This document shows positions 30,348 through 32,326 of a stretch of DNA of 32,326 nt, one piece after another (position 1 is the first letter of the stretch; the number at the start of each line of letters is the position of its first letter). The DNA is from Clostridiales bacterium (lineage in GTDB: Bacteria > Bacillota > Clostridia > Oscillospirales > Ruminococcaceae), in contig QAMM01000012.1 in NCBI GenBank assembly GCA_003150405.1, positions 1 through 32,326 of the forward strand, in the 5' to 3' direction. The notes beneath the pieces were generated by a model that saw only the letters and a program-made list of their open reading frames with translations, searched no databases and was not told the origin of the DNA. A program made the position numbers and the translations under genes.

Positions 30348-31946
30348 TTACCGAAATTCACAATTTTTAAAATCGACAATCTGCCCGGAAATATCACGAA
30401 TAAAACCGGTAACAGAACCGCTACTGACAAAACAATCGGTCTGATAATAAAGCGGGATAAATACGCCGCTGTCCAAAAGCTGCTGTTCTGCTTGCTTATA
30501 GTACTCTGTGCTCTGTTCTAACGTTGAACGGGAAGCCTGGTTCAAAAGCGAAGCGTAGCCTTCGAGTGAAATACCATACTGCGTCATATCAGCAAACGAG
30601 GCTAAGTAAGCCTCGGGACTGTTGTAGCTTCCGCTGACCTGCATAACCGCACAATCAAAATCACCTGACGCAAGGCGCTGCTGGTATTCTTGTTCTTCCA
30701 ACTGCTCAACCTTAAAATACACCTGTAAATCACGCTGCCATATTTGAGAAACATAGGAGAAAAGAGCTGCGTGCGGGGAATCCTTTGGCATTATCACCGT
30801 GACATTGGAAAGCGAAGTAATACCAAGCACAGAGTATACCCTCTGCATCATTTGAATAGCATCTCCAGCCTGATATGCGGGTGCAGATACTCGACTTGCC
30901 AACTCGCGGTAAGACTTATCAAGCATTGTAACAGCCGACGGAACCAATGCGTCTGCAACCGAAAGATAATCCGGCAGATAATCCTCATAGCAGCTTCGAT
31001 CCAAATCCATGGATAAAGCTTTTACAACATTGGGATTTGCAAAAGCCGTTCTTGTGCAATTAAAGACAAGCCCCCAGGTGGAATTGGTATTTTGATCGAT
31101 GTTGTTCCCTTTTCCGGTGAACATCTGCGCTTTATCACCGGTAATTGAAAAAGCGTGTACATTACCTTCGTCAAAACCTTTTTTTACCTCTTCGAGATCC
31201 GATTGAAAATAAAGGCTGACACCGCCATTTTTCACTTCAGTCGCCGACTGGTACGCCGGGTTGCTGCGAAGCGCCAAATACTCCCCTTTTGACCATTCTT
31301 TTAAGTAATAGGCACCATTGGACATCAATGTATTCGCACTCAAACCATAGCGCCCCTCCGCCTCCAAGAAAAACGCTTCGTTGCAGGGCATGGCCGCAGG
31401 GGTCGTCAGCAGGGTGAGAAACATAGAATTGGCATAATCTAACTGAATGAGCAGCGTATAATCATCCTCCGCCGTAACACCAAGTTCTGACACTGGCAAG
31501 CTACCAGTGTGTATGGCCTCAGCGTTTTTTATACAATATAATTTTTTAGCGGATACGGAACCAGTTTCCGGATTAAATAAACGCTGGAACCCAAACACAA
31601 AATCGTGTGCCGTTACAGGCGCTTCACGTTTATCCGCAACCGCATACCATTTGGCGTCGGTCCGCAGGTGGAACACATAGGTCAAACCATCGTCGCTCAC
31701 CTCATAATCGGTAGCAACGCCCTCAGTCAGCTTACCGTCAGCCGCCATACGCAGCAAACCTTCAAACAAATTGGTGACCACCAGCGCACTGGAGGGATCA
31801 TCAGCAAGAGGCGGATCCAAATTGACCGGTTCAGACGATAAATTATATTTTACGAGTTGATTCGACTTTTTGCCGGAACATGAAACCAACGGCAGAAATA
31901 AAACGACTGTCATGCAGAGGCAAAGAGTCCTTTTTATCCATATCAC
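30348..31946 (-). CDS. oligopeptide-binding lipoprotein (ABC transporter family 5 solute-binding protein)
   Basis: A 532-residue secreted lipoprotein of the OppA type. The N-terminus has a lipoprotein signal with lipobox LVSC (Cys23). The mature protein shows family segments: YNLSSEPVNLDPPLADDPSS, NLFEGLLR, YVFHLRTDAKW, VTAHDFVFGFQRL and SNGAYYLKEWSKGEYLALRSNP. It would bind peptides or similar solutes for import, but no permease or ATPase gene follows; downstream is an IS200 element and upstream the window ends, so the partners may lie elsewhere. GTG at 31946 is preferred: AAGGAAG lies eight bases before it and the signal peptide starts there; a TTG 18 codons upstream has no binding site. 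Confidence 0.9.
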   Translation of the reverse strand: MIWIKRTLCLCMTVVLFLPLVSCSGKKSNQLVKYNLSSEPVNLDPPLADDPSSALVVTNLFEGLLRMAADGKLTEGVATDYEVSDDGLTYVFHLRTDAKWYAVADKREAPVTAHDFVFGFQRLFNPETGSVSAKKLYCIKNAEAIHTGSLPVSELGVTAEDDYTLLIQLDYANSMFLTLLTTPAAMPCNEAFFLEAEGRYGLSANTLMSNGAYYLKEWSKGEYLALRSNPAYQSATEVKNGGVSLYFQSDLEEVKKGFDEGNVHAFSITGDKAQMFTGKGNNIDQNTNSTWGLVFNCTRTAFANPNVVKALSMDLDRSCYEDYLPDYLSVADALVPSAVTMLDKSYRELASRVSAPAYQAGDAIQMMQRVYSVLGITSLSNVTVIMPKDSPHAALFSYVSQIWQRDLQVYFKVEQLEEQEYQQRLASGDFDCAVMQVSGSYNSPEAYLASFADMTQYGISLEGYASLLNQASRSTLEQSTEYYKQAEQQLLDSGVFIPLYYQTDCFVSSGSVTGFIRDISGQIVDFKNCEFR

Positions 31947-32326
31947 AGAAAGTACTTCCTTTACCGAACAAATAAAAATGAATTGTTCTTCAGTTATCAA
32001 TAGTATGTGTCAAATATTCAAAACAAGATGATAAGGTTGATTTATGGGAATCATTTACAATGAAGCTTTCCATTTTCATTATAACACATTAATCATACGC
32101 CGCAAATTAACTTTTTCTTAATAAAAAGCCACACAACAAATGCATTTATAGGTATTTTTGTTACTAACCGTTAAAATAAACATTGACAAAACGATACCAA
32201 ATTAGACAAAAAAGAAGATGTGTTCTGTCCCCCACCCACTCAATTGACCCCCTGTGAAACCCCCAGCACATCTCCAAATAACTGTTAATTGCCCGATGAA
32301 AGGCAGCTTGCAGCCCGGACTTCGTT
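31947..32326. other. upstream region without a gene
   Basis: A/T-rich sequence from the binding-protein start to the window end. No gene or RNA was recognised apart from the G-rich hairpin listed separately. No convincing promoter for the binding protein was found, although TTGACA/TTGAAT-like hexamers occur at about 32010-32025 on the minus strand. Confidence 0.5.
32216..32273 (-). terminator. G-rich hairpin with a T-run at the right edge
   Basis: On the minus strand AGATGTG-CTG (32273-32264) pairs with CAG-AA-CACATCT (32227-32216), and TCTTTTTTG follows directly, as in an intrinsic terminator of a gene beyond the window. The loop contains four G-runs (5, 5, 3 and 5 G) that fit a G-quadruplex pattern. 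Confidence 0.5.

Overview
The window looks like a chromosomal segment of a low-to-mid G+C, strictly anaerobic, spore-forming Clostridia member, most likely near the Oscillospiraceae/Ruminococcaceae. The evidence is an alpha/beta-type small acid-soluble spore protein and a SpoIIM homologue (sporulation), a complete Rnf complex plus an NfnAB-like transhydrogenase (anaerobic ferredoxin/NAD(P)H economy), and the SCIFF ranthipeptide with its radical SAM maturase, a marker of class Clostridia. Species cannot be named from the sequence alone.

Left edge (1-640): the C-terminal third of a large serine recombinase with its terminator, so the border of an integrated element probably lies here. 693-3100: a TetR regulator driving a ZIP metal transporter, then a membrane-anchored SGNH hydrolase. 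3197-6430: divergent radC and an RluA-type pseudouridine synthase, then an archaeal-type phosphoglycerate mutase (apgM) ending at a bidirectional terminator. 6473-9790 (minus strand): an apparent operon of DUF624 membrane protein, PHP phosphoesterase, malic enzyme and a TSCPD protein. 9834-13840 (minus): yajC, a small membrane protein, scfA (SCIFF peptide, absent from ordinary long-ORF lists because it has 45 codons), scfB (maturase) and proC, followed by spoIIM, whose ribosome binding site is embedded in a hairpin. 13854-16170: nfnA-nfnB-like pair behind a good promoter and a Rex-like site. 16201-19650: GHL10 lipoprotein, SAM methyltransferase, and a signal-peptidase-like protein that has lost its catalytic residues. 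19672-24796: rnfCDGEAB with a palindrome inside its promoter. 24824-25160: SASP gene. 25268-28410: Crp/Fnr regulator next to a translationally coupled thioredoxin, rhodanese and CoA-disulfide reductase-rhodanese operon. 28771-30130: an unrecognised 185-residue protein and a complete IS200-type insertion. 30348-32326: an orphan oligopeptide-binding lipoprotein and a G-rich hairpin at the right edge.

Functionally the window links redox energy conservation: malic enzyme makes NAD(P)H, NfnAB exchanges electrons among NADH, NADPH and ferredoxin, and Rnf couples ferredoxin oxidation to NAD reduction and ion pumping, while the thioredoxin/rhodanese/CoADR cluster handles thiol and sulfane-sulfur redox state. 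The most notable observations are (i) a proC-spoIIM hairpin that could terminate upstream transcription and hide the spoIIM Shine-Dalgarno while a sporulation-type promoter starts inside its loop, (ii) the SCIFF operon joined to proC, (iii) a catalytically dead SipW-like protein, and (iv) a Crp-type palindrome at the exact class II spacing upstream of the sulfur/thiol operon. All family assignments come from reading motifs; no database search was possible.
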